Shown here piece after piece: positions 16,150 through 24,828 of a DNA stretch of 64,000 nt. The stretch comes from Phycisphaera sp. Lineage in GTDB: Bacteria > Planctomycetota > Phycisphaerae > Phycisphaerales > UBA1924. Both the position numbers and the translations under genes were made by a program. Location: positions 172,329 to 236,328 of the forward strand of contig JACKGZ010000006.1 in NCBI GenBank assembly GCA_020639255.1. Reading direction: 5' to 3'. Under the pieces are notes generated by a model. The model did not search any database. It saw only the letters and a program-made list of their open reading frames with translations, and was not told where the DNA came from. The first letter of the stretch is position 1. The number at the start of each line of letters is the position of its first letter.

Positions 16150-18231
16150 TTACTCGCCGGAGCCCGCATTCGGGGCACTGTTCTCGGCAACCTTCGGCTC
16201 GCGCGGGAGCATCGACGGGGCGCAGGCGAGGTTGTACGCGGTCAATGCCGCGTTCGTGCTCGACTGGACGAGGTACTCCTCGATCGCCAGGTCGATCCGG
16301 TCGTTCTGGGTGTGCCATCCGTAGCGGTAGTCCGCGCGGCCGACCTCGTCCCAGTAGAACCCGGGGATGCCCACGGCGTTGAACGAGGCGTGGTCCGACC
16401 CGCCGCCCTGGGGCAGCGCGTCGACCGTGCGGAGGTTCACGTCCATCCAGCCCGCACGGGCGTCGTTGCTCGCGTCGTCGTCGCTCAGTAGACGTATCCC
16501 GTCGGTCTCGCTGAAGAACTGGCCGTTGGTGGGGGCGGTGGCGGGGGCGAGGTACTCGAACATCCACGGGGGGCAGGGGATGCCGCCCTCGTAGTTGGTG
16601 CCGCCGTCGTCGACGAAGACGGCCGAGATGTTGGCGCGTTCTTCCTCGCTCAGGCTCTCGACATAGGCCCGCGAGCCGAGCAGGCCCTGTTCTTCACCCG
16701 TCCAGAGGATGAAGCGGATGGTCCGCTTGGGCTTGGCGCCGACGGCCGCGAGGATGCGTGCGGCTTCGATCGTGACGGCCGAGCCCGTGCCGTTGTCGAC
16801 CACGCCCTGGCTGCCCGGGCCGTTCCAGGAGTCGAGGTGTGCCGAGACGATCACGACCTGCTCGGGCCAGACCGTGCCCGGGATCTCGGCGATCGTGTTG
16901 TACATCGGGAAGGGGCCTTCAGTGATGTGGTGCTCGAGGTCGAACTCGACGAGCACGTCCTGCCCGTCTGCGAGCTCGGAGTTGATGTAGCGGTAGTCCG
17001 AGTCGCGGATGCTGACCTCGGGATCCTGCCCGGCGTCGGCGATGTCCATGCCGAAGAGGTCCATGCCGCGCTTGATCGAGGTCGTCCAGACACGCTCGTC
17101 GCGTGAACTGGACATGAACCCCGCCGGTCCCTCGGCGAGGACTTCCTGCATGATGTACGCACTCGCGTCGAACTCGGGGACTTCCTCGCGGGTGAGCTTG
17201 ATCGTGTAGGTTTCGTCGCCGCTACCCATCTGCCAATTGATCTCGTTGCCCTGCGGTGTCAGCTGCATCGGCCTCGGACCTTCGGGGGTGTTCCAGGTGA
17301 ACGCGAGTGTGCCGTCGGCGAAACTGGGCTCGACCATCTCGTTGATGAATCCGAAGGCCGGCAGCCCGACCTCGCCAGTGGGGGTGCCGCTCTCATCGAG
17401 CGTGACATCGAGGGACATCTCCGTCGTGCCTGTGGGGATGGCGGGCCCCGTGATGGTGCCCTTCCAGAGGCCGCTGATGGAGTCCTTCGGATAGGTTGCC
17501 GTGGTGGGAATCTCGACCTTCTCGCCCGCAGCCAATTGGCGCCTTCCTTCGAGGCGGAGATCGTGTCGGGCGACCATCTGTCCACCCACACCCCGGATGC
17601 CCTCGCGGCCGCCCTGGTAGCGGGAGTGCAGGATCCAAGCGCCGTTCAGCTTGCCGCGGACGGCTTCCAACTCTTCGAGCGTGGTCGGCATGCGCACGAC
17701 GTGGCCCCGGACCGGGCCGTCGGTGCCCGCGGCGAAACTCAGTGTGGTGAACTCGATCTCGCGTTCGGTGCGGACCTCGCCGTCGTCGTTGACACTCACG
17801 ACCGCGCCGGTCGATGGGCCGCGATCGAAGCGGACGGTCGCCGAACCCCACTGGCGGTTCTCGACGTTGGTGAGCCCCCAGCTCTCGTACTGCGAGGCGG
17901 CCCACATGTTGGCTTTTTCGAGCGCCGCCGATGCGGTCAAACGCGGGCCGATCTCAAGCGCCAGGTGACGCAGGTGGTCCATGACCTTGTTGTTCCGCTT
18001 GCCCTCGCGGAGGATCGCCTTGATGGTGGCCTCGTCGCCCTGTTTCATGGCGGGCACGTTGACCTTCTGGTCGTCGAGGACGGCGTATCGCTCGGGGGCT
18101 TTCACCTCGGCGGAATAGGTGACCAACTTTGTAGTACCCGAGCCCGAGCAGCCGGCAAAGAGCACGAGCGAGGCTGCGAGCGTGAGCGTGGCGGTGATCG
18201 GACGGTCGGCGGGAATCTTCGGGGCGTTCAT
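16150..18231 (-). CDS. lipoprotein M28 family zinc peptidase with inserted beta domain
   Basis: 693 aa. N-terminal lipoprotein signal with lipobox LFAGC (C28), so it is probably anchored on the outer face of a membrane. The C-terminal M28 peptidase domain has all the metal and catalytic positions: H465 and D467 (SAHLDSW), D479, E513/E514 (TGEEQG), D541 (FVDDGG) and H614 (GGGSDHASF). Between the first protease-associated segment and the peptidase, residues about 253-348 form a separate beta-rich domain (SGLWKGTI ... YTIKLTRE), resembling a small lipocalin-like module found in many bacterial hydrolases. Likely an aminopeptidase or carboxypeptidase. GGAG lies 8 nt before the ATG. Downstream ruvB has its own putative promoter. 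Confidence 0.88.
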   Translation of the reverse strand: MNAPKIPADRPITATLTLAASLVLFAGCSGSGTTKLVTYSAEVKAPERYAVLDDQKVNVPAMKQGDEATIKAILREGKRNNKVMDHLRHLALEIGPRLTASAALEKANMWAASQYESWGLTNVENRQWGSATVRFDRGPSTGAVVSVNDDGEVRTEREIEFTTLSFAAGTDGPVRGHVVRMPTTLEELEAVRGKLNGAWILHSRYQGGREGIRGVGGQMVARHDLRLEGRRQLAAGEKVEIPTTATYPKDSISGLWKGTITGPAIPTGTTEMSLDVTLDESGTPTGEVGLPAFGFINEMVEPSFADGTLAFTWNTPEGPRPMQLTPQGNEINWQMGSGDETYTIKLTREEVPEFDASAYIMQEVLAEGPAGFMSSSRDERVWTTSIKRGMDLFGMDIADAGQDPEVSIRDSDYRYINSELADGQDVLVEFDLEHHITEGPFPMYNTIAEIPGTVWPEQVVIVSAHLDSWNGPGSQGVVDNGTGSAVTIEAARILAAVGAKPKRTIRFILWTGEEQGLLGSRAYVESLSEEERANISAVFVDDGGTNYEGGIPCPPWMFEYLAPATAPTNGQFFSETDGIRLLSDDDASNDARAGWMDVNLRTVDALPQGGGSDHASFNAVGIPGFYWDEVGRADYRYGWHTQNDRIDLAIEEYLVQSSTNAALTAYNLACAPSMLPREPKVAENSAPNAGSGE

Positions 18232-18306
18232 GCGGTTTCTCCGAGAACAAGGCGGCTTTGGTGCGGATACTAACCAATCGGGAGCCGGGCTGCCGGTTGC
18301 AGAAAG

Positions 18307-19488
18307 GTGCGTTCGCGCGTGGAGTTCCTAGTCCGTTTCATCGAGGCGTTCGCCGGCATCTTCGCCGAGGCGGGGCGGTGGCTCCTGATCGGTTTCGGTG
18401 TCGCCGGTCTGCTGCACGCGTTCGTGAGCAAGGAGCGGCTTACCAAGCATCTCGGCAAACCGGGTGTTGGTTCTGTTGTGAAAGCGTCGCTGATCGGTGT
18501 GCCGCTGCCCTTGTGTTCGTGCAGCGTGATCCCCGCCGCGGCCTCCCTGAGACAGGGCGGCGCGTCGAAGGGCGCTTCCGCGGCGTTCGCGGTCTCGACA
18601 CCCGAGATCGATGTGCCCGCGGCGAGCCTGACGTGGGCGTTGCTCGGGCCCGTGATGGCGGTCGCGAGGATCATCGCCTCGGGCATCTCGGCGATCGTGG
18701 CTGGTGTGCTGATCGATGCGACGGACAAGGACGCGCCGAAGTCCGAGGCATCGGCGCCTGAATCGCGTGATGTGCCACTCGCCGTGAAGTCGTGCTGTCA
18801 CGACGAACCGAAGAGCGCGCCCAAAGCCGAGTCGGTGCCCATCGGCAAGCGTCTGGTGCAGGCGGTGAAGTACGCGTACGTCACACTGCCGGCGGATCTG
18901 GTCTTCTGGCTCGTGATCGGCTTTGCGGTCTCGGCGGCAGTGTCGGCGTTCGTGCCGGAGACCTGGCTCACCGGCGGGGCGGGGTCGGGTGTGATCGCGA
19001 TGCTGGCGGCGATGGCATTCGGGCTGGTCGTGTACGTCTGCGCGACGGGCTCGACCCCCATGGCCGCGGCTCTGGTCGCCAAGGGTCTCGGGCCGGGGCC
19101 CGCGTTGGTATTCCTGCTGACCGGCCCGGCCACCAACCCCGCAACGATGGCCTGGATCCTCAAGGATCTGGGCGCTCGGGCGCTTGCGGTCTATCTGGCG
19201 AGCATCGCGGGCGTGGCGCTCGCGGCTGGGTTTGCTTTGGACTGGATGCTTGCCGAGAGCGTGCTGCCCGGCATGACCGAGCACGTGCACGCCGCATCCG
19301 GCTCGGCCCTCTGGGGTGCGGTGCTCATGGGTGTCATGACGTACGCGGCGATCCGCAAGATTCAAGCACGCTTCATTCGTCAGCCAAAGGCCAAGTCATG
19401 CTGCTCGTCCGAAGCGGTCGCTCTGACTTCCTCATGCTGCTCAGGCGCACCTGAGCCGAAGCAGAGCTGTTGCCACTCCTCAAACTGA
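18307..19488 (+). CDS. SO_0444-like / DUF318 heavy-metal efflux permease
   Basis: 393 aa with about eight membrane segments in two halves. Conserved permease motif IGVPLPLCSCSVIP and GASKGASAAFAVSTPEID in the first half; CATGSTPMAAAL and LLTGPATNPATM in the second. Cys pairs in the soluble parts (KSCCHDE in the central loop; KSCCSSE, SSCCSGA and QSCCHSS in the tail) look like metal-binding sites, as in the SO_0444 copper/zinc efflux family. GTG start at 18307 (GTG 18319 possible) after AGAAAGG. Divergent from the M28 gene. The metal is inferred, not shown. Confidence 0.85.
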   Translation: MRSRVEFLVRFIEAFAGIFAEAGRWLLIGFGVAGLLHAFVSKERLTKHLGKPGVGSVVKASLIGVPLPLCSCSVIPAAASLRQGGASKGASAAFAVSTPEIDVPAASLTWALLGPVMAVARIIASGISAIVAGVLIDATDKDAPKSEASAPESRDVPLAVKSCCHDEPKSAPKAESVPIGKRLVQAVKYAYVTLPADLVFWLVIGFAVSAAVSAFVPETWLTGGAGSGVIAMLAAMAFGLVVYVCATGSTPMAAALVAKGLGPGPALVFLLTGPATNPATMAWILKDLGARALAVYLASIAGVALAAGFALDWMLAESVLPGMTEHVHAASGSALWGAVLMGVMTYAAIRKIQARFIRQPKAKSCCSSEAVALTSSCCSGAPEPKQSCCHSSN

Positions 19489-19490
19489 CG

Positions 19491-20948
19491 TCAATCCATC
19501 GGCAGGCCCTTGGCCCGCCAGATTTTCACGAGCTCATCGATCGATGTGCGTTCCCAGACGCGGTTGCCTGGTAGTTCCTCACGGAGTACGTCGCCGTCGG
19601 GGGATACTTCTTTCGTGATACGTGGGCTGTCCATCGAGACGCTCGTGCTGTGGATGAAGTTTCCCGGGTTCTCGGTGTCGTGCCTGATGGCGTCGTGTCG
19701 GAATGTCACCGCCGATGCATCGGAGCGGTAGGTGTAGAACGCCACGTCACCCGTGGCACCGGTCTCTGTCAGAATCGAGTGCAGGATGAGCGACAGCGGC
19801 ATCGGGAGATAGCCCTCCTCTTTGATCTGCTGACGGAATGATTCGTTGCTGCCCGAAGGTGTGGATGTGGTGATGAGCAGTTCTTTGAAGCCGTCTCGGG
19901 CGCCGACTTCTGAGTAGCTGGTCGACTGCTTGCCACGCTTGATGATCATGACCAGATCCCAGGCTTCCTTCGTGAAATCCTCGCTCACGAAGTAGGTTCC
20001 TCGTGTGTCGTAAATGATCCTGTCAGCACCGGTGGTGTTCTCGTCGAGGCTCCGGGCCTTGATTTCGACGACGTAGCCCCGCACCTTGCCTTCGGCGGCG
20101 CTGATGGAGCTTCTGCCGCCGACGTCTGATCGTTTGCCTGCCCAGGCACGCACGGACTTGTAGCCAATCTCGGTTTCATCGCCGGGGCTTTCCGTGTTGC
20201 GGTAGAGGCGATACCAGCGTTCGCCGTGCGAGTTGAAGATCTCGCGCATGGTCTCGGCGTCGATACCGCGGATCAGCGCATGCCCGGTTTTGAGCGCAAT
20301 TTCGCGGTCAGGGACGGAGAGGTTGCCATCGATCGCGACGACGCCTTTGAGTGTTGAATCGAGTGCTGCCTTTGCAATGTCGTAGTTCTCGGCAGGTGCG
20401 GTCATGTCCCAGACCAGCATCTGACCCTCGCCGATCGCGATGACGGCGACGCCTCGGACGGTGTCCGGGACGCTGGGAGACGGGGCAGGCTGGCGGAGAA
20501 AGAAGCGGTAAGCGATGCCGCCCGAGAATTGGAGGGGTGCAACGTCGTCGAGCACGGTCGCAAAGGACTGGAAGTTCTCGTCTTTGTCGACGCCGCGAGG
20601 CTGTGAAGCGCCATAGGCCTTCTGGAGATCCTCACGCATCTGCTTGGCGGCGTCCTCGGCTTGCAGCTTCTTATTCGAGCTCGTCTTGCTCGCGATCTGG
20701 ATCCGCCACAGGCTGTCTTCTCCCAGAACTTCGGCGAAGACCTCCCGATTCAGGGTTTGCTGTGTGCTCGTCGAGCCTAATGGCAGACGGATTTCCAGCC
20801 CGATTCCGGGCAGGTCGAGCGGCTGTTCGGCCAGTTCGACGGACTGAGATGTGCTCCCGATCTCGGTCTGGGCCAGTGTGGGGAATGTGTAGCTGGCGGC
20901 CAGTACGAGAGTTGTGAGTGCAATGGAGCGGCTGAATCGGCGGATCAT
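19491..20948 (-). CDS. secreted protein of unknown function
   Basis: 485 aa. A clear Sec signal peptide (MIRRFSRS, hydrophobic ALTTLVLAASYTF, cleavage near TLAQ) exports it to the periplasm or beyond. The mature part alternates beta strands with charged loops and shows two similar-looking halves (residues about 30-210 and 215-450), with no catalytic motif I recognise; the second half ends with several short strands (DVAFYTYRSDASAVTFRHD). Codon use is somewhat AT-richer than the ribosomal genes. AAAGG 7 nt before the ATG. It sits back to back with the ribosomal operon and convergent with the metal permease. Confidence 0.7.
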   Translation of the reverse strand: MIRRFSRSIALTTLVLAASYTFPTLAQTEIGSTSQSVELAEQPLDLPGIGLEIRLPLGSTSTQQTLNREVFAEVLGEDSLWRIQIASKTSSNKKLQAEDAAKQMREDLQKAYGASQPRGVDKDENFQSFATVLDDVAPLQFSGGIAYRFFLRQPAPSPSVPDTVRGVAVIAIGEGQMLVWDMTAPAENYDIAKAALDSTLKGVVAIDGNLSVPDREIALKTGHALIRGIDAETMREIFNSHGERWYRLYRNTESPGDETEIGYKSVRAWAGKRSDVGGRSSISAAEGKVRGYVVEIKARSLDENTTGADRIIYDTRGTYFVSEDFTKEAWDLVMIIKRGKQSTSYSEVGARDGFKELLITTSTPSGSNESFRQQIKEEGYLPMPLSLILHSILTETGATGDVAFYTYRSDASAVTFRHDAIRHDTENPGNFIHSTSVSMDSPRITKEVSPDGDVLREELPGNRVWERTSIDELVKIWRAKGLPMD

Positions 20949-21245
20949 GTGGGTGCCTTTCGGATTTGGGTCATCCCGTGGGCTTCTTGGCCTTGGATTT
21001 TATTCGACCGGATCGCCCCTGGCGGTTGACCGGACAGGGTGGGGGCCTACGCTTGCTGTCCGTCATGGCCTCGGTGGGGGCTTGGCGGGTCGTGACGCCT
21101 CTGCACATTGAGCAGCAGGCACTCACTTCTTTGGGAGTTCACGCGGGACGCCGGACGGCCGGCGGGTGTGTGCTCGGTCCGGTTGGCGTGGCTTGCCACG
21201 CGAGTCAGGGCCCTGCGGGTGCAGGGCGTGTCAGCGGAGCGTTCG
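20949..21245 (+). promoter_or_regulatory. promoter and structured leader of the S10 operon
   Basis: The 297-bp gap between the secreted-protein gene and rpsJ has no gene I can support. A possible promoter is TTGACC (21026-21031), 16-nt spacer, TACGCT (21048-21053). The leader then contains two perfect hairpins: GCGTGG-CTTG-CCACGC (21186-21201) and GCCCTG-CGGGTG-CAGGGC (21210-21227). GGAG precedes the rpsJ start. An autoregulatory role, as for the L4-bound S10 leader of E. coli, is possible but not shown. Confidence 0.5.
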
Positions 21246-21554
21246 ATGGACGGTGGCAAAATCCGTATCCGAATGGAAGCCTACGACCACCTGGCCCTCG
21301 ATGCCTCGGCACGAGAGATCGTGGACCACGCCAAGCGCACCAACGCGAAGGTGAGCGGGCCCGTGCCGCTGCCGACTCGAATTGAGAAGTACACCGTGCT
21401 CCGCAGCCCGTTCGTGAACAAGAAGAGCCGCGAGCAGTTTGAGATCCGCACCCACAAGCGGATCATCGATATCTACGAGCCGAACGCTCGGACCGTTGAG
21501 GCGCTCAACCGCCTCGTTGTTCCCGCTGGCGTGTTCGTGAAGATCAAAGCCTGA
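21246..21554 (+). CDS. rpsJ: 30S ribosomal protein S10
   Basis: 102 aa, standard length. Begins MDGGKIRIRMEAYDH; contains VSGPVPLPTRIEKYTVLRSPFV and the conserved FEIRTHKRIIDI loop. 30S head protein and NusB partner in antitermination. First gene of the operon that runs to rplQ; the ATG at 21246 follows GGAG by 8 nt. Confidence 0.97.
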   Translation: MDGGKIRIRMEAYDHLALDASAREIVDHAKRTNAKVSGPVPLPTRIEKYTVLRSPFVNKKSREQFEIRTHKRIIDIYEPNARTVEALNRLVVPAGVFVKIKA

Positions 21555-21618
21555 GTGAAGGCGTAAGACCGCGTCGCGTCGCATGGAATGCGACGGCGCA
21601 TGGAAGGACAGGCAGGCC

Positions 21619-22293
21619 ATGGCACCGACAATGCTGGGCAAAAAAGTGGGCATGACCCGCATCTATGACGAAGCTGGGCGCATCGTGCCTGTCACCGTCA
21701 TCGAGCTCGGCCCCTGCGTGGTGACGCAACTCCGCACGCCGGAGCGCGACGGGTACTCGGCTGTCCAGATCGGCTTCGAGGAGAAGCCCGCCCGCAACGC
21801 GACGATCCCGATGATCGGTCATGACGCGAAGGCCGGGACTACCCCGAAGCGCTACCACGCCGAGTTCCGCACGCCTGAGGGCGACGCGAGCTTCGAGCAG
21901 GGCCAGGTGCTGACCGCAGCGGACATGGCCGACGTCAAGTACGTCGACGTGATCGGCGTCAGCAAGGGCAAGGGCTTCCAGGGCGGCATGAAGCGTCACA
22001 ACTTTGCGGGTCTTGAGGCTTCGCACGGTGTGGAGCGCAAGCACCGCTCGCCGGGTTCCATCGGCGGTCACGCCAGCTGGCGCGGCGGCACCGGCGGCCC
22101 GAAGAAGGGCAAGCGGATGGCTGGGCACATGGGCGCCGAGCAGGTGACGATCCGCAGCATGTCCATTGTGAAAATCGATGCCGAGAAGAACCTTCTTCTC
22201 GTCAAGGGCCCGGTTCCCGGCGCCAACAGGTCGCTCGTTCGGGTCCGCCCGGCCGTTCGCCTGTACAAGAGCAAGTCCGCTGCGGCGGAGTGA
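21619..22293 (+). CDS. rplC: 50S ribosomal protein L3
   Basis: 224 aa. MLGKKVGMTRIYDEAGRIVPVT start, VIGVSKGKGFQGGMKRHNF and GSIGGHASWRGGTGGPKKGKRMAGHMG identify L3, which binds 23S rRNA near the peptidyl transferase centre and nucleates assembly. The ATG at 21619 follows GGAAGG. Unusually, a 299-bp hairpin-rich gap separates it from rplD. Confidence 0.97.
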   Translation: MAPTMLGKKVGMTRIYDEAGRIVPVTVIELGPCVVTQLRTPERDGYSAVQIGFEEKPARNATIPMIGHDAKAGTTPKRYHAEFRTPEGDASFEQGQVLTAADMADVKYVDVIGVSKGKGFQGGMKRHNFAGLEASHGVERKHRSPGSIGGHASWRGGTGGPKKGKRMAGHMGAEQVTIRSMSIVKIDAEKNLLLVKGPVPGANRSLVRVRPAVRLYKSKSAAAE

Positions 22294-22592
22294 TTGATGA
22301 GAAGCTCGGCCCTATGGTCGGGCTTCTGGTGTTTGAATGACCCCGGCGTGTGAAGAGTCGCGTGCCGGGGGCTCGGAAGGTCGGAGGGCGGCAGAAGCCC
22401 CCGAAACCATCGGGCGGAAACAAGAGCAGTGTGGATCGGCGGCCTAGGCCGATCCATGACGGCCGAGTCGAATCCGGGCCGACCCACTCGCGACAGCGGG
22501 TGCCCATGAGGGCGATAGGGGAGGGCCGGTAAGGCGAATTGAGAGCGGGGCAGCGAGCCCCGCCGAGTCAGGCGTCTGGGCGAGGACACGAG
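22294..22592 (+). ncRNA. hairpin-rich RNA element between rplC and rplD (candidate cis-regulatory leader)
   Basis: In most bacteria rplC and rplD are nearly adjacent; here 299 bp intervene without a credible gene. I find five stems: (1) 22301-22311 with 22316-22326, 11 bp with two G-U pairs around CTAT, extendable by A22300-T22327; (2) CCCCGGC 22341-22347 with 22364-22370; (3) TGGATCGGC 22432-22440 with 22448-22456, 9 bp; (4) CACTCGC 22485-22491 with 22496-22502, GACA loop; (5) GCGGGGC 22545-22551 with 22557-22563. Stem 1 starts 7 nt after the rplC stop. Plausible roles are feedback control by L4 or another r-protein, attenuation or RNA processing; none is shown. Confidence 0.5.
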
Positions 22593-23363
22593 ATGGATGT
22601 GCCCGTCTACAACATGCAGGGTGCCGAGGTCGGCAAGATGTCGATCGATGAGAGCGCCCTCTCCGCGTCGTACAGCGACGACGGATTGAACCCCGCACTG
22701 ATCAAGCAGGCGTACGTGATGTACCACGCCAACCGGCGTCAGGGTACCGCCGCCACGCTGACCAGGAGCATGGTCTCGGGTTCGACCAAGAAGATGTACA
22801 AGCAGAAGGGCACGGGGCGCGCTCGTCACGCGACGAAGAAGGCCCCCCAGTTCCGCGGCGGCGGCCGGGCCTTCGCCAAGGACACTTCTCGCGAGAACTT
22901 CCAGCTTGAGATGCCCCGCAAGATGCGCCGCAAGGCGAATCGCAACGCGCTGCTCTCCAAGATCCTTGGTTCCGAGGGCTTCGGCTCCGAGATCCGCGTG
23001 ATCGACGATCTGGCGCTGGGTGCTCCCAAGACCAAGGACTTTGTGAGCTTCGTCGATTCGCTCAATCTGGATCGCTCGGCTCTGGTGGTGCTCTCGAGCG
23101 ACGCGGCCAAGGCCGAGAACGTCCGCCTGAGCGCCCGCAACGTCGCCGATGTCACACTCTGCCCGGTCGACCAGATGACCTGTTTTGAGATGCTCAACCA
23201 CCGCTACCTCGTGATCGGCAAGTCTGAACTCGAGTCGTGGCTGAGCGGCCCGAGTTCGCAGACCGGCAAGGAGGCACGCCTCTCGCCGATGGGTCGCCAG
23301 GAGAAGAAGTCGCAGCGTCCTGCGGTCAAGCGCGGCGCCAAGGCTCGCGGAGGTGCTGAGTAA
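22593..23363 (+). CDS. rplD: 50S ribosomal protein L4
   Basis: 256 aa, about 50 longer than E. coli L4. L4 features: VPVYNMQGAEVG start, the tRNA-exit-tunnel loop with KKMYKQKGTGRARHATKKAPQFRGGG split by the usual basic run, and ALVVLSS near the end of the core. A basic Lys/Arg-rich C-terminal tail (about residues 225-256) is extra. In E. coli L4 also represses its own operon by binding the leader, which makes the long structured gap directly upstream notable. The ATG at 22593 begins the conserved region. Confidence 0.95.
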   Translation: MDVPVYNMQGAEVGKMSIDESALSASYSDDGLNPALIKQAYVMYHANRRQGTAATLTRSMVSGSTKKMYKQKGTGRARHATKKAPQFRGGGRAFAKDTSRENFQLEMPRKMRRKANRNALLSKILGSEGFGSEIRVIDDLALGAPKTKDFVSFVDSLNLDRSALVVLSSDAAKAENVRLSARNVADVTLCPVDQMTCFEMLNHRYLVIGKSELESWLSGPSSQTGKEARLSPMGRQEKKSQRPAVKRGAKARGGAE

Positions 23364-23638
23364 TGGATTCCGCGTACGTCATCAAGAAGCCGATCGTCAC
23401 CGAGAAATCGACGCACTTGAGCGAGGAGTCGAAGTACACCTTCCTCGTCGATCGCAAGGCTCGCAAGGACGACATCAAGAAGGCCGTCGAGCAGGTCTAC
23501 GGCGTGAAGGTCGCCAAGGTCGCCACGCAGGTCCGCAAGGGCGGATCGAAGCGGACACGCTACGGCTACGTCGAGGACAAGGTCACGAAGAAGGCGGTTG
23601 TCACGCTCGCAAACGGCGCGACGATCGAGCTGTTCTAA
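23363..23638 (+). CDS. rplW: 50S ribosomal protein L23
   Basis: 91 aa. YVIKKPIVTEKSTHL start, YTFLVDRKARKDDIKKAVEQVYGVKV core and KRTRYGYVEDK identify L23, the docking site for trigger factor and SRP at the tunnel exit. The ATG overlaps the last base of the rplD stop (TAATG), so the two are coupled. Confidence 0.96.
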   Translation: MDSAYVIKKPIVTEKSTHLSEESKYTFLVDRKARKDDIKKAVEQVYGVKVAKVATQVRKGGSKRTRYGYVEDKVTKKAVVTLANGATIELF

Positions 23639-23647
23639 GGGGTCGCC

Positions 23648-24505
23648 ATGGGTATCCGTGTTTACAAGCCGACCAGCCCCGGACGCCGGAACGCGAGCGT
23701 TCTGACGAACGAGGAGATCACCAAGAAGTCGCCCGAGAAGTCGCTTCTCGAGCCCAAGAACAAGAAGGGTGGTCGCAATCACTCGGGCAAGATCACGGTC
23801 CGCGGCCGTGGCGGCGGCGCCAAGCAGATGTACCGCCGGATCGATTTCCGTCGTCGCGATCGCGATGGCATCGCGGGTACGGTCGTCGGGATCGAGTACG
23901 ACCCGAACCGCACCTGCAACATCGCTCTGATCGAGTACGCCGACGGCGTGAAGCGCTACATCCTCGCCCCGGTCGGCCTGACCGATGGCGACGAGGTGCT
24001 GAGCCAAACGGACAAGCCCGTCGAGCCGAGCGTCGGCAACTCGACGGCGATCCGTTTCATCCCGCTCGGTATGGATGTGCACTGCGTCGAGCTGAACCCG
24101 GGTCGGGGCGGCCAGCTCTGCCGGTCGGCCGGTTCGTCGGCCCGCCTTTCCAACAAGGAAGGCGACTACGCGACGCTGGTGCTGCCCTCGGGCGAAACGC
24201 GCCGTGTGCACCTCGACTGCCGCGCGACGATCGGCCAGGTCGGCAACACCGATCACCAGAACCGGCGTCTGGGCAAGGCGGGCATGAGCCGACACCTTGG
24301 TCGTCGTCCGAAGACCCGTGGCGTGGCGATGAGCCACGACGCTCACCCGCTGGGTGGTGGTGAGGGTCGTTCGAAGGGTGGTCGTGCACCGGTGAACAAG
24401 CAGGGCACCCCTGCCAAGGGCGGCCGCACGCGTGACAGAAACAAGCCAAGCTCGAAGCTGATTATCCGTCGCCGGATGAGCAAACGCTACGGGCAAGTGA
24501 AGTAA
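23648..24505 (+). CDS. rplB: 50S ribosomal protein L2
   Basis: 285 aa, slightly longer than usual (273-277). KPTSPGRRNASVL start, LLEPKNKKGGRNHSGKITVRG split motif, ALIEYADGVKRYILAP, and the C-terminal GGGEGRSKGGRAP stretch with the conserved His near the peptidyl transferase centre (MSHDAHPLGGGEG; the usual NPxDHPHGGG is altered). Essential for peptidyl transferase assembly. Nine bp after rplW. Confidence 0.96.
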   Translation: MGIRVYKPTSPGRRNASVLTNEEITKKSPEKSLLEPKNKKGGRNHSGKITVRGRGGGAKQMYRRIDFRRRDRDGIAGTVVGIEYDPNRTCNIALIEYADGVKRYILAPVGLTDGDEVLSQTDKPVEPSVGNSTAIRFIPLGMDVHCVELNPGRGGQLCRSAGSSARLSNKEGDYATLVLPSGETRRVHLDCRATIGQVGNTDHQNRRLGKAGMSRHLGRRPKTRGVAMSHDAHPLGGGEGRSKGGRAPVNKQGTPAKGGRTRDRNKPSSKLIIRRRMSKRYGQVK

Positions 24506-24520
24506 GAGGGGCCGAGCGAT

Positions 24521-24799
24521 ATGGGTCGTAGCCTGAAGAAAGGTCCGTACGTCGATGAGCGCCTGTACCGCAAGGTGGAGATGCTCAACGAGAGCGGGAA
24601 GCGTTCGCCCCTGAAGACATGGGCCCGCTCGTGCACGATCGTGCCCGAGTTCGTGGGCCATACGTTCCAGGTGCACAACGGCCGGGCGTTCTTGGACGTG
24701 TACGTGACCGAGGACATGGTCGGGCACAAGCTCGGCGAGTTCTCGATCTCCCGCACGTTCCGCGGGCACACGAACAAGAAGGAAGGCATCAAGAGCTGA
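24521..24799 (+). CDS. rpsS: 30S ribosomal protein S19
   Basis: 92 aa. MGRSLKKGPYVDERLYRKV start, TWARSCTIVPEFVGHTFQVHNGR, VTEDMVGHKLGEFS and RTFRGH are diagnostic. 30S head protein that contacts S13 and the A-site finger. GAGGGG lies upstream of the ATG. Confidence 0.97.
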   Translation: MGRSLKKGPYVDERLYRKVEMLNESGKRSPLKTWARSCTIVPEFVGHTFQVHNGRAFLDVYVTEDMVGHKLGEFSISRTFRGHTNKKEGIKS

Positions 24800-24828
24800 T
24801 TGCCCTCTCGGGCCAAAGGTGAACTGCG

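Noticed and set aside
22294..22592. Small hidden gene between rplC and rplD
   Set aside because: Short frames exist but none has a ribosome site or a protein-like composition; the inverted repeats explain the region better.
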